Below are positions 8,577-16,733 of a stretch of 32,863 nt of DNA, in pieces. Source of the stretch: Planctomycetaceae bacterium (GTDB lineage: Bacteria; Planctomycetota; Planctomycetia; Planctomycetales; Planctomycetaceae). Where the stretch lies: contig JAKFUG010000072.1 in the NCBI GenBank assembly GCA_021732785.1, positions 1 to 32,863 of the forward strand. Reading direction: 5' to 3'. The translations under genes and the position numbers were made by a program. Every line of letters begins with the position of its first letter. Position 1 is the first letter of the stretch. The notes beneath the pieces were generated by a model that was not told the DNA's origin, did no database searches, and was given only the letters and a program-made list of their open reading frames with translations.

Positions 8577-10961
8577 TCATTGTAAGTAAATGAACTCGTT
8601 CCCCGCCAAGAGGACATGGCACAGGCTGATCCACGCCTGCGTGGCGTCCGTCGCCGTGGTGATATCCCATAACAGGTCGGTGGCCATCCGCATTTCCTGC
8701 GGCGATGGCTCGCGGCTGTAGGCGAGCTGGTACAACCGCGTGATCCGTACAGCGTCGTTCTGGGGCACTTCATGCGTGATGCGGTTCGCGAGGTGCTGGC
8801 TCGCACTGGCCACGAAGTCGCTGTTCATCATCAGCAGCGCTTGCGGCGCGACGGTTGTGGTCGGGCGGTCGCCGGTGGGAATCGCCGCGTCGGGGTAATC
8901 GAGCAATTGGAAGAAGTCGTAGACATTGTTCCGCACGACGGGGAGATAGACCGACCGCCGCGGGCTGGAATAATCGGTGAGGTCTTTTGAGGTATGATCG
9001 AAAAAGTAGGCCCGGTTCTTCACCGTCAGCAGCGACCCACCCTGCGTGTCATCGAGTTGCCCGCTCACGGACAACAGCGCATCGCGGATCGCCTCCGCTT
9101 CGAGACGCCGCACCGAATTGCGCGCGAACCAGCGGTTTTCGGGGTCGCGTTCCATGTTTTCGGGTGTGACATGGCTGCTGACTTGATAGGTGCTCGATAA
9201 CACAATCAACCGATGCAGCGCTTTGATCGACCAGCCGTCGTTCACGAATCGCAGCGCGAGCCAGTCGAGCAGTTCCGGATGTGATGGTTTGTCGCCGAGC
9301 AAGCCGAAGTTGTCCATCGATTTCACGAGACCCGCACCGAAATGCCACCGCCAGACACGATTGACCATCACCCGGCTCGTCAGCGCGTGGTGCGGATCAA
9401 CCAGCCACTCCGCGAGTTCCTTGCGTCCACTGTGTTCCGCCGGGAAGGACGGCGACGCCGGACCGCGCACGGCCGGTGGCACACGGCGGGGGACAACATC
9501 GCCGAGTTTCAGCGGATTGCCGCGAATGTTGATCGCCACATCGGCGACCGCGTCCTCAGTCACGCTCATCGACGTCGGCACCTCCGGCGGCGATTTTTCG
9601 AGCATCGCCAATTCGGCCCGCAGACTCTTCAACGCCGCCTGTGTCTCCGCCGGGAATTTTTCTTCGAGCTTCGCAGGAATGGTTTCACCGGCTGTCAGCG
9701 CCGCTTTGACCGCCGCTTCCGCTTGATCCACGCGCTGTTGAATCGCAGCTTTCTTCTCGGCGATCTGCGTCTGATATGCCGCCATCGCCATCCGTGTGGC
9801 TTCCGACGGCAGCGGTGTTTCGGACCACTTCGCGACCTTGCGGAAATGCTCCATCGTCCGCGTGCTTTTGAAAATCCCCGCGAGACCGTAGTAATCGGCG
9901 GTGGCGATGGGATCGAACTTGTGATCGTGACAACGGGCACACCCCAGCGTCAGCCCGATCAGCGCCCGGCCGACGGTGTCAATCTGTTCGTCAACGATAT
10001 CCATCTGCATCTTGGACTCGTCGACTTCAGCGAGCACCTTCGCCCCGATGGACAGGAAACCGGTTGCGATCAATTGTTCCGCGTGCTGGGCATCATCCGC
10101 GAACGGCAGCAAATCCCCCGCGAGTTGTTCAATCACGAAGCGGTCATACGGCTTGTCGGCATTGAATGCTTGCACGACATAATCGCGGTACCGCCAGGCA
10201 TTGCCGTAAGCGACGTTTTCATCGAGGCCGTTGGAATCGGCGTACCGCGCGACATCGAGCCAGTGCCGGCCCCAGCGTTCGCCATACGCCGGGGAGGACA
10301 GCAACCGATCGACGACCCGCGCGAAGGCATCCGGTGCTTCATCGGCGAAGAACGCGGCCATCTCGTCCGGCGTCGGTGGCAAACCGATGAGGTCATACGT
10401 CACCCGCCGTAGCAACGTCCGTTTGTCAGCCCGCGGACTCGGTGACACTCCCGCGGCTTCCATTTTGGCAAGCGTGAATTCATCCAGCGGCGACTGGACC
10501 CACGCCGTGTTCTTCACGATGGGACGCGCGGGCCACTGCGGCGGTTGGAACGACCAGTGATTCGGATCGCGCGACGGTTTCGCGGCCGCTTTCGGTTCGG
10601 GATAGTACGCCCCGTCCTGCACCCACTGCGTGAGATCGGCAATCTGTTTGTCGGTCAGCTTCCCCTTCGGCGGCATCGAGAAATCGGGATCGGTCTGCCG
10701 GATCGCGAGAATCAAACGACTCTCATCCGGCTTGCCGGGCACAATCGCCGGGCCGGTATCGCCCCCTTGCAGCATCGCCGCCGTGGAATCGAGCCGCAGG
10801 CTGCCCCACTGCTTTTCCGGGCCGTGACACTTCTGGCAATGCTCAACCAGCACCGGCCGGACATTCGCCTCAAAGTGCTTGATCTGCACCGGCGTCGGTT
10901 CCGCCGCAGATGTCCCGATGACACCGCTCAGCATTAGCAATGCAAAAAACACGGCTCTCAC
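8577..10961 (-). CDS. PSCyt1-DUF1549-DUF1553 secreted cytochrome protein
   Basis: A GTG at 10961 behind a GAGGAG ribosome site gives 794 residues with a signal peptide (about 1-20). Domain order is planctomycete cytochrome C1 (about 24-118; haem site C42-x-x-C45-H46, with M96 in 'DFSMPPKG' a likely axial ligand), DUF1549 (about 155-365, including a second CxxCH at C341/C344/H345 in 'GCARCHDHKFDP'), a coiled-coil-like spacer (about 385-455) and DUF1553 (about 515-770). It is the standard partner of DUF1501 proteins, and the DUF1501 gene is the next one downstream on the same strand. Periplasmic location and covalent haem binding are expected from the motifs; the reaction is unknown. Length and architecture are typical for the family. 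Confidence 0.96.
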   Translation of the reverse strand: MRAVFFALLMLSGVIGTSAAEPTPVQIKHFEANVRPVLVEHCQKCHGPEKQWGSLRLDSTAAMLQGGDTGPAIVPGKPDESRLILAIRQTDPDFSMPPKGKLTDKQIADLTQWVQDGAYYPEPKAAAKPSRDPNHWSFQPPQWPARPIVKNTAWVQSPLDEFTLAKMEAAGVSPSPRADKRTLLRRVTYDLIGLPPTPDEMAAFFADEAPDAFARVVDRLLSSPAYGERWGRHWLDVARYADSNGLDENVAYGNAWRYRDYVVQAFNADKPYDRFVIEQLAGDLLPFADDAQHAEQLIATGFLSIGAKVLAEVDESKMQMDIVDEQIDTVGRALIGLTLGCARCHDHKFDPIATADYYGLAGIFKSTRTMEHFRKVAKWSETPLPSEATRMAMAAYQTQIAEKKAAIQQRVDQAEAAVKAALTAGETIPAKLEEKFPAETQAALKSLRAELAMLEKSPPEVPTSMSVTEDAVADVAINIRGNPLKLGDVVPRRVPPAVRGPASPSFPAEHSGRKELAEWLVDPHHALTSRVMVNRVWRWHFGAGLVKSMDNFGLLGDKPSHPELLDWLALRFVNDGWSIKALHRLIVLSSTYQVSSHVTPENMERDPENRWFARNSVRRLEAEAIRDALLSVSGQLDDTQGGSLLTVKNRAYFFDHTSKDLTDYSSPRRSVYLPVVRNNVYDFFQLLDYPDAAIPTGDRPTTTVAPQALLMMNSDFVASASQHLANRITHEVPQNDAVRITRLYQLAYSREPSPQEMRMATDLLWDITTATDATQAWISLCHVLLAGNEFIYLQ

Positions 10962-11010
10962 AATCGCTCCTCGCTCACCGAATCGATAGCCAGTCCGATC
11001 AGCCTAGTCC

Positions 11011-11568
11011 TCATTCTGAGTCCTTGATTCCGTTGGCGGCGTTGAACGCACGGCGGACATGGCGCATCAACATTCTATCCCAAATCGTGGTTTTGCCTTT
11101 GCGTGGAGAATGTTGACGGTCGCCGATCAGTAGTTCTGCTCGCATCTTGAGATCTTGGATTGTTTCAATGGAAAGCTTATCGGGATCAATGCCGTCAGGT
11201 TCCAAAGCACCACTCAAATCGCTGAGGTTGATGCGGACACGGCTCCACACACAGGGATCATTGCCGCAGTTCCGTTCCAGCCAGACAAGACCAACCACTT
11301 CACCGTCATTCTGGATTTCAACGCCCTGCTCAGTAGCCATGCGGAACAACGGCTGGCTGGCGGCAATCCGTTGAATCATCGGCAACGTGACCTTTTGTCC
11401 GTTTTCCAGAAGCAGGAATTGGTTCGTGATTTCCTGCACCGCAAGGGGCGAATTCAAACTTTCCAGATGCCATAAGGGAATCGGCGATCCGGTTCGCAGC
11501 ATGTGACACCCACTGCACAATAGCAGGGCATACACGAAAAACTTCACAACTCGCTTTGTGTGGGCCAT
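11011..11568 (-). CDS. Small hypothetical lipoprotein
   Basis: The ATG at 11568 (a GTG precedes it directly) gives 185 residues. The N terminus is basic, then hydrophobic, then 'LLLCSGC', which resembles a lipobox although Cys rather than Leu occupies position -3. The remainder has alternating hydrophobic and charged residues with 'VVGLVWLERNC' and a basic C-terminal helix 'RMLMRHVRRAFNA'. I recognise no family. The gene starts 10 bases after the stop of the CocE-type hydrolase gene on the same strand, so the two are probably cotranscribed, although no clear ribosome site is visible. Some neighbouring codons look less GC-rich than the large genes. Confidence 0.65.
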   Translation of the reverse strand: MAHTKRVVKFFVYALLLCSGCHMLRTGSPIPLWHLESLNSPLAVQEITNQFLLLENGQKVTLPMIQRIAASQPLFRMATEQGVEIQNDGEVVGLVWLERNCGNDPCVWSRVRINLSDLSGALEPDGIDPDKLSIETIQDLKMRAELLIGDRQHSPRKGKTTIWDRMLMRHVRRAFNAANGIKDSE

Positions 11569-11578
11569 CACGAGGATT

Positions 11579-13255
11579 CTACCGCGCGGTCTCCACTACG
11601 GGGGCAATCACTTTGGATGAAAACTCTTTGTCGTGCCGAACTGCGTTGGTGGCGACGACGGCATCGGCGGGGAAGTCAATCGTCAGCGGTTTGCCCGTCT
11701 GCGGGTTCGGTTCGTAGAACGGGGCTCCGGTGCTGGCGAGCGTCACTCGAATGCGGTGGCCTTTCGCGAAAATCTGGCTGAGCGAACCGACGTCGAAGGC
11801 CACCTTTGCGACTTTGCCCGGTTCGAGCGGCACTTCTTTCTCATAGCCGTCGCGGTAGCGCGCCCGGCGGACGTAGTCGATGATGAGAATCGACCGGCCA
11901 TCGGGATAGACATCGCTCACCCGCACGATGACATCGGTATCCTTCGCTGTTGAAGTGAGAAAAATTTCCGCCTGCACCTTGCCGGTCCATTCCACTGGCG
12001 CGGCGAGGGGTTCCGTCGTGAAGGTCAGCACATTGGGTTGCGTTTCAAACGGCCGGGCATCCTTCGCCCCGGGAAAACCACTCGTGGCCGGGATCTCGGC
12101 GGGGTGCAGCGGGTCCGACGTCCATGCGGTTTCGCTGTGGGAAGCGGTCAGTTTGTCCGTGGTCAACTTGCCGTCGGCGTGCAGATAATACGGCGTGGCT
12201 GTCGCGGGGATTGGCCAGTCTTTTGCGGACCGCCATTCATTGCCGGGCGCGCCGGGTTCACCGACGGCTCCCATCACGTAGTACCGCACGGCAGGATCGC
12301 GGTCGACGCCGTTGTCGACACCCTTCAAGTGGTGGTCGAACCACTTCACCATGTGCGGCAGCATGTCGAAGCTGGCATTGTCGGGGTACGTCATCTCGTT
12401 CACTTTGGCCTGCTTGTTGAACCGGCCGTGCAGCCACGGGCCGATGTAAAGTTGCTGCTGTCCGCGTGAATTCGGCCCGCCGTGGTGTTGCCGGCCGACG
12501 TAGCTGTCGATGGAGCCGACGGACATGAAGTCGTACCAACTGCCGACGGTGAAGCACGGGACATTCATCTTGTCGAAGTGCTGCGAACAATCCTCCGCCG
12601 CCCAGTACGCATCGAATGTCGGATGGGCGAACCACTCGTCCATGAGGGCGCGGTTGTGCTCCGGCACCCGGCAGACCTCGCCCATCTTGATGAAGCGTTG
12701 CGGCCGTGTGGCCCCACCGATGCGATAACCTTCGTGATAGAGACTGAGGCCGGTGTCGATCATGTACTGACACGTGAGATGCGGCGGTTGCGTGACGGCG
12801 AGAAAATTCTGTGCGAAACCCGCCTGTGAACTGCCAAAGGTGCCGATCTTGCCCGTACATTGCGGATGCTTGGCGAGCCATTCGACGGTGTCGTAGCCGT
12901 CCTGGAGTTCCCCCCAGCCGAGCGCGCGATAACCGACCCAAGTCCCTTCCGACTTCTGCGAGCCGCGGAAGTTTTGCAGCGCGACGATGTAGCCCTTGGA
13001 CGCCAGTTGCGCGAGTTCCCGCCGCGTGCTGATCGCCCGGCCGTTGGCGTAACGCTGTTCGAGCAACCCCGGCCACGGACCGTCCCCCGTCGGCGTGTAG
13101 AGATACACGGACAACTTCACGCCATCGCGCATCGGCACCATGACGTGTTCTTCGACCACGCCAGGGACATTGAGCGGTTCCTCCGGCGGTTGGGCGAACA
13201 TCGATGTCGTGAAGAATCCGGTCAGAGACGCGAACAAAGCCAGTCGAATCATCAT
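11579..13255 (-). CDS. CocE/NonD-family (X-Pro dipeptidyl-peptidase S15) hydrolase, secreted
   Basis: The ATG at 13255 follows an AGGAAAG ribosome site and gives 558 residues. Residues 1-21 are a signal peptide ending 'SMFA'. The N-terminal alpha/beta-hydrolase domain has the nucleophile motif GSSQAG at 141-146 (S143, the GxSxxG form of this family) and 'LYIGPWLHG', the region that usually supplies the catalytic His. The C-terminal jelly-roll (about 395-540, with 'DVYPDGRSILI' and 'FAKGHRIRVTLAST') matches the X-Pro dipeptidyl-peptidase C-terminal domain. Family members hydrolyse esters, beta-lactam side chains or prolyl dipeptides; the substrate here cannot be chosen. A lipoprotein-like gene follows within 10 bases. 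Confidence 0.93.
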   Translation of the reverse strand: MMIRLALFASLTGFFTTSMFAQPPEEPLNVPGVVEEHVMVPMRDGVKLSVYLYTPTGDGPWPGLLEQRYANGRAISTRRELAQLASKGYIVALQNFRGSQKSEGTWVGYRALGWGELQDGYDTVEWLAKHPQCTGKIGTFGSSQAGFAQNFLAVTQPPHLTCQYMIDTGLSLYHEGYRIGGATRPQRFIKMGEVCRVPEHNRALMDEWFAHPTFDAYWAAEDCSQHFDKMNVPCFTVGSWYDFMSVGSIDSYVGRQHHGGPNSRGQQQLYIGPWLHGRFNKQAKVNEMTYPDNASFDMLPHMVKWFDHHLKGVDNGVDRDPAVRYYVMGAVGEPGAPGNEWRSAKDWPIPATATPYYLHADGKLTTDKLTASHSETAWTSDPLHPAEIPATSGFPGAKDARPFETQPNVLTFTTEPLAAPVEWTGKVQAEIFLTSTAKDTDVIVRVSDVYPDGRSILIIDYVRRARYRDGYEKEVPLEPGKVAKVAFDVGSLSQIFAKGHRIRVTLASTGAPFYEPNPQTGKPLTIDFPADAVVATNAVRHDKEFSSKVIAPVVETAR

Positions 13256-13331
13256 TGAGTTTCTTTCCTGATACTGATGTCACACGCTCGCCGATGTCGC
13301 TTTGCGGTTTCGCGCCCCGCGCGGAGACCGC

Positions 13332-14831
13332 TCAGTGCTCACCAATCGCACGCTTCAACAAATTGTGCGTGATCTTCTGCACGCGCTCGTCTGGTCCGTG
13401 CGGACGGGTCCAGTGTGACCACGGCAGCGTGTGCCCCGGCGGTGAACTCAATCCCTGCGACCAGAAAATCGTCGAGGCATTGAACACGAAATTGTTCTTC
13501 GGGCCGGGATAAATCGTCGCGGTCCATTGCTGCGGCTTCACACCGCTGACGAGAGCCGTCCCCCCGGCGACGACTTCCAATCCCGGAATCGCAGGCGGGT
13601 CGCCGTGGTATTCCCAACCGACGAGGCCGGGGATGCGGTCGCCCTTCTTGACGCCGGTCCCGTTGAACATCCAGTGTTCGGGCTTCGTGACCACCCAGTC
13701 TGCGCCGCCGTTAACGGGTTCGACATTGCGCGCACCAATCAAAAAACCTTCGTCGGGACCGCGGTGCGGGAAGGGGCCGTGATCTTTTTCCCGGTCGACG
13801 GCGTACTTGTAATCGCCGCCATAGGGGCCGCCACGAAAGATGATGCGGTTCTGGCGGCCATCGTGGCTGTCACGAAACGGTGTCACCCAACAGACGGAGT
13901 TGCCCGAGAGAAACAGCAGCGACACCCCGGCGTCGCGCATCTTCACGACGCTGTGATACTGCCGGATGTCCCAGTATTCATCGTGCCCGACGCTGATGAA
14001 GCACTTCGTCTTCAGCCCGCGGTCGGGGGTGATCATGTCGCTATTGGAACAGTACGCCACATCGTAGCCGTGCTGTTCGAGGAAATATGCCAGCGGGAAC
14101 TCGAAGATCAACCACTCGCCGGTTCCGACGGAAAGCGGATCATTCACTACGCTGGTGTGCTGGGCGTAGCGACCGTACGGGCGATCGAAACTGACATCGG
14201 CCCACGGTCCCTGATTCCCCTTCGGATGCGTGTAGATCGAATAATTGCTCGGCCACGCATTGTAGGCCTGCCAGGTGTTGTCGGAGCATTGCAGCAGGAT
14301 GTCCGCGGGGCGGTCATCTCTCACGATGAACACGACGTAGCTTTGCCACGCGGCTTCGTTCTCATCGGGCGGGATCGTCGTCAATCTCCCGAGATACACG
14401 CCGCTCACCCAATCGTGGGGGATGGTGATGGTGGTGGACGGCTTCCATTGGCACTCGTGCAAATTCTTTTCGCCCGGTGAGGGAGCGGGCTGCGTTTCAC
14501 CCTGAAACGGTCCGAGCGTGGACAGGAGCCGCGCCCCTTTGCCGCCGTAGTAACCGGTGCGAAAGATTTCGATCGTGAACGGCCGCGGCGGGTTGGTCGA
14601 CACCATGATGTCGAGCTTTTCGCCCGCGGAGACGCTTTGCCGGGAGCAATACCCTTCGATGAGCGACGTCCGCCCGAGATTGGGATTGTCGAGTTTGACT
14701 CGCGTGAGTTGCCAATCGGTTGCACCGGGCAGTGCGTTCTCGCGCTGGATGATGTTCGGCTCCGCGGCGACAACCACCGTCGTGAACAGGATCAAGATCA
14801 GCCCGACTGGAACATTCCCATACCGTAGCAT
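13332..14831 (-). CDS. N,N-dimethylformamidase beta-subunit-like secreted protein
   Basis: The ATG at 14831 behind GGGAGA gives 499 residues with a signal peptide (about 1-23); a longer in-frame start at 14909 would add 26 residues ahead of the signal and is less likely. An N-terminal beta-rich domain (about 40-170, 'GYCSRQSVSAGEKLDIMVST') is followed by the DMFase-beta-like catalytic domain: 'DNTWQAYNAWPSNYSIY' near 184-200, 'FEFPLAYFLEQHGYDVAYCS' and 'SVGHDEYWD' near 280-288. In characterised dimethylformamidase the mononuclear iron is held by Tyr, His and Glu; H283 and E285 here have the His-x-Glu spacing, and a Tyr in 190-200 is the candidate third ligand. True substrate is unknown; planctomycete homologues need not act on dimethylformamide. 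Confidence 0.85.
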   Translation of the reverse strand: MLRYGNVPVGLILILFTTVVVAAEPNIIQRENALPGATDWQLTRVKLDNPNLGRTSLIEGYCSRQSVSAGEKLDIMVSTNPPRPFTIEIFRTGYYGGKGARLLSTLGPFQGETQPAPSPGEKNLHECQWKPSTTITIPHDWVSGVYLGRLTTIPPDENEAAWQSYVVFIVRDDRPADILLQCSDNTWQAYNAWPSNYSIYTHPKGNQGPWADVSFDRPYGRYAQHTSVVNDPLSVGTGEWLIFEFPLAYFLEQHGYDVAYCSNSDMITPDRGLKTKCFISVGHDEYWDIRQYHSVVKMRDAGVSLLFLSGNSVCWVTPFRDSHDGRQNRIIFRGGPYGGDYKYAVDREKDHGPFPHRGPDEGFLIGARNVEPVNGGADWVVTKPEHWMFNGTGVKKGDRIPGLVGWEYHGDPPAIPGLEVVAGGTALVSGVKPQQWTATIYPGPKNNFVFNASTIFWSQGLSSPPGHTLPWSHWTRPHGPDERVQKITHNLLKRAIGEH

Positions 14832-15074
14832 GCCCGATTTCTCCCATGGCTTTGCATGTGTCAATCCATCAGAGGATACGCATGCAATCGCGTCGCGACC
14901 AGTGTGCAATCACGAAGCAGGATTGCGACAAAAACAAGGTTGCGGATCAGGGAATGGCGCGAACCTCGCTGATGCGGGGGGTGTCCTCGTCCACGGTTCT
15001 TCGCCGAAAACTCGCACCGGGGAGTCAGAATTCCTCTTGCCTTCGGGCGAAAGTTCGGGAAGAATTGTCTTAGG
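14832..15074. other. Non-coding spacer upstream of the structured RNA locus
   Basis: No reading frame here has a credible ribosome site, composition or family match. It is the first part of a 617-base gap between a minus-strand gene start (14831) and the next plus-strand gene (15449), and so must carry divergent promoters. A 'TTGCCT' element about 40 bases before the hairpin at 15075 is a weak -35 candidate, without a convincing -10. Confidence 0.5.
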
Positions 15075-15172
15075 GTCGCACAAACGTAGTGCGACGGACG
15101 GTAAGCCCACGAGGAGTCTGGCCCTGGCGGACCGGTCGAAGTGGGGTCACTCGTTTGAAAGGAGGTGGTTTA

Positions 15173-15214
15173 GTGGATTCTGACAGTCAACGCCAGCGAG
15201 GTGGTTACGTCTGA
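15173..15214 (+). CDS. Possible 13-residue leader peptide
   Basis: A GTG start at 15173 lies 7 bases after GGAGG within AAAGGAGGTG (15158-15167), an almost ideal anti-16S match and the best ribosome site noticed in the window. The frame runs 13 codons (peptide V-DSDSQRQRGGYV) to a TGA at 15212-15214. That stop overlaps the first arm of the alternative hairpins, so a ribosome at the stop would mask that arm. No run of a single amino acid typical of amino-acid attenuators is present. Chance occurrence cannot be excluded for so short a frame. Confidence 0.4.
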   Translation: MDSDSQRQRGGYV

Positions 15215-15245
15215 CAGCCGGTCGACGGGCTGTCTGCAGACAGCC
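15213..15245 (+). promoter_or_regulatory. Two mutually exclusive hairpins sharing one arm
   Basis: GACAGCC at 15213-15219 and GACAGCC at 15239-15245 can each pair perfectly with the single GGCTGTC at 15228-15234. The second pairing forms a perfect palindrome around TGCA. An outer GACAGT (15182-15187) can also pair with ACTGTC (15246-15251). This is a switch-like arrangement by base pairing alone; the ligand or trigger, if any, is unknown. Confidence 0.5.
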
Positions 15246-15293
15246 ACTGTCTCATCCGCGGATCGCCCTGTATGATCCCGATGAGTGTGCTAG

Positions 15294-15339
15294 CCCTGGT
15301 GGGGAACTCCGCAACGCGGTTTCTCCACCAGGGTTTTTT
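15294..15339 (+). terminator. Intrinsic terminator
   Basis: A 9-bp perfect GC-rich stem (CCCTGGTGG 15294-15302 with CCACCAGGG 15325-15333) is followed directly by TTTTTT. The loop contains a small inner hairpin (CCGC/GCGG at 15309-15319). No recognised gene lies directly upstream on the plus strand, which supports a transcript made from the 15075-15290 region. Confidence 0.85.
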
Positions 15340-15448
15340 CATGCGCGCGATTCGAAGCCGCTTCTTGCCCGCGCTGGGGTGTATACGCTAGCCTTTGTGA
15401 CGTCCCCTGCATTTCTTTCTAACCTGCACTTCTTGAGGTGTACGAACC

Positions 15449-15850
15449 ATGAATCGCCGTCCCGGTCTGTTGACATTGGTGATGCTGTGCTCGGTAGTGA
15501 TGTCTTTCCCGGCAACGACGTTTGCCGGTGTCCGTGGCAAGGCCTACAGCATTACCGGACAAAATGTGATTGATGGCACGGTCGTCACCGACGCCTTCTA
15601 TTTCAACGCAAATGGGACGTTCAACACCGACAGTAACCCTGGCGTGAATGGCGAATGGACAGAACTGGATCTGCTGTTGTTCTCCATTTATGTGGCCAAC
15701 ATCGACTTTACGGAACCCGGTTCGCCGTTGCCCCTTGCCGCCAGTACTGTTGGCCTTTCCGCCGGAACACAGATTTCCGGGCTGACGGTTGCCCGCATCG
15801 GGCCGCTGATCACGCTGACCGGCACCTACAGCGGCGCACAGCTTCCGTAG
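15449..15850 (+). CDS. Small secreted protein, putative paralogue of the one at 28931
   Basis: An ATG behind GAGGTG gives 133 residues with a clear signal peptide (about 1-26, ending 'TTFA'). The mature part is about 105 residues and rich in Gly, Thr, Ser and beta-prone residues, with no Cys after the signal. The blocks 'FNANGTFNT' (52-60), 'EWTELDLLLFSI' (69-80) and 'RIGPLITLTGTYSG' (116-129) occur in the same order as 'TNGTLSL', 'YTELDLGVISI' and 'LISLIAVGSYSN' in the protein at 28931-29350, suggesting a shared small beta-sandwich fold. I know no family name. Function is unknown; location should be periplasmic or extracellular. The DinB-like gene starts 22 bases after its stop. Confidence 0.75.
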   Translation: MNRRPGLLTLVMLCSVVMSFPATTFAGVRGKAYSITGQNVIDGTVVTDAFYFNANGTFNTDSNPGVNGEWTELDLLLFSIYVANIDFTEPGSPLPLAASTVGLSAGTQISGLTVARIGPLITLTGTYSGAQLP

Positions 15851-15871
15851 CCGGAGTGGAGACGCTGTACC

Positions 15872-16354
15872 GTGGACTTGCTCGATCGCCTCCTGGGGCA
15901 TGATGCGTGGACGACCGCCTTGCTTCTTCAGCAGTGCGAATCCTTTTCCGATGAGCAACTGGATCGCGCGTTCGATATTGGCCCGGGGACTTTGCGAGCC
16001 ACGTTCGACCACATCGTCTGGAATATGGAAGCGTGGTCGGCGGCGATGGAGGGATCCGCACCGATCTCACGCCCGACGGATAAAACCATTGCCGGTCTGC
16101 AAAAACGCTTGCAGGCCGCGGCCGAGCAACTGCGACGGATTGCGCATCGTGTCGCCGATGCCAACGCGTGGGATGAGCTTTGGACCGATCATCTCGATCA
16201 GCCGCCGAATCAAAAACGGTTCGGGACGAGCATCGCCCACGTCATCACGCACAGCATGCACCACCGGGCGCAGATTCTGAACATGTTGAAGCGCTCCGGC
16301 GTCACCAATCTCCCGGAAGGCGACGTCTTCAGTTGGGAGAACTCGCTTTCGTAG
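15872..16354 (+). CDS. DinB-like metal-binding four-helix protein
   Basis: A GTG at 15872 gives 160 residues. The protein is all-helical with the DinB/YfiT metal triad: H47 in 'TFDHIVWNMEAW', then H127 and H131 in 'HVITHSMHHRAQIL' (HxxxH). The N terminus 'MDLLDRLLGHDAWTTALLLQQC' is typical of the first helix. Members are small cytosolic proteins; some are bacillithiol or mycothiol S-transferases or maleylpyruvate isomerases, most are uncharacterised. The name refers to a Bacillus DNA-damage-inducible gene, not to DNA polymerase IV. It follows the secreted-protein gene by 22 bases and may be cotranscribed with it. Confidence 0.88.
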   Translation: MDLLDRLLGHDAWTTALLLQQCESFSDEQLDRAFDIGPGTLRATFDHIVWNMEAWSAAMEGSAPISRPTDKTIAGLQKRLQAAAEQLRRIAHRVADANAWDELWTDHLDQPPNQKRFGTSIAHVITHSMHHRAQILNMLKRSGVTNLPEGDVFSWENSLS

Positions 16355-16392
16355 CGCCCGGCTGCCGTTGTTGCCTGACGATCTCGCTCCGC

Positions 16393-16701
16393 TTATCCAC
16401 CGAGAGGACGGTTCCAATATGCGGCATGGACAATCGTTGAGCCCAACCATCCCGCGATAAATGTGATGGACAGCCACACGAGAATGCGGGTCCGTCGCTT
16501 GCGTGTGAATTCGGCACTGTGTTCGGAGAGTGCTTCACGGCAGCAAGCCCACCACATCACGCTGATAATCAAGCCCAGTAACGAAACCGCCGCGCGGTGC
16601 GGATTCGTGTCCGCCGTTCCGAGGGCTGCCACGAGAAAGCTGCTGGGAATCAGAAAAATTTCCGTGACTTTGATCAAGTCTGGTTCCGAAGTCTCGCCCA
16701 T
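16393..16701 (-). CDS. Small three-helix membrane protein, hypothetical
   Basis: An ATG at 16701 gives 102 residues with three hydrophobic stretches (about 11-28, 38-56, 72-95). A basic loop 'FTRKRRTR' before the third helix would place that loop in the cytosol. No family recognised. It is the only sensible reading of this stretch, since both flanks are genes or a perfect palindrome, and helix-rich composition on the minus strand supports it over the overlapping plus-strand frames. An AGGA lies only a few bases before the ATG, so the ribosome site is not ideal. Confidence 0.6.
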   Translation of the reverse strand: MGETSEPDLIKVTEIFLIPSSFLVAALGTADTNPHRAAVSLLGLIISVMWWACCREALSEHSAEFTRKRRTRILVWLSITFIAGWLGSTIVHAAYWNRPLGG

Positions 16702-16733
16702 GTCCTGATTTCACTTTTGAAGAATGTAGCACC

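Larger units (their letters stand above)
15075..15339 (+). ncRNA. Candidate structured RNA or leader ending in an intrinsic terminator
   Basis: Four ordered elements lie on the plus strand: a perfect 7-bp hairpin (GTCGCAC 15075-15081 with GTGCGAC 15089-15095), a 13-codon ORF behind a strong Shine-Dalgarno (15161-15214), two mutually exclusive hairpins (15213-15245), and an intrinsic terminator (15294-15339). The order of small ORF, alternative hairpins and terminator is the layout of attenuator leaders, but the next gene starts 110 bases after the terminator, so a free-standing small RNA is equally possible. It does not match tmRNA, SRP RNA, RNase P or 6S features that I know. Boundaries are approximate. 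Confidence 0.45.

Noticed and set aside
9342-10412. A 356-codon plus-strand open frame opposite the DUF1549/DUF1553 gene
   Set aside because: It is antisense to a gene with clear domains and haem motifs; composition is Arg/His-rich as expected from the opposite strand of high-GC coding DNA.
12258-13283. A 341-codon frame overlapping the CocE-type gene on the same strand
   Set aside because: The other frame has the signal peptide, GSSQAG nucleophile and C-terminal domain; this one is Arg-rich and featureless.
13527-14480. A 317-codon plus-strand frame opposite the dimethylformamidase-like gene
   Set aside because: It is an antisense shadow without ribosome site or domain.
14557-15183. A 208-codon plus-strand frame running into the structured RNA locus
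   Set aside because: Most of it is antisense to the gene ending at 14831, and the remainder has no coding character; it would also overlap the hairpin and the mini-ORF.
15872-16354. Reading the DinB-like protein as DNA polymerase IV
   Set aside because: The protein is a small helical metal-binding protein of the DinB/YfiT family, unrelated to the polymerase also called DinB in E. coli.
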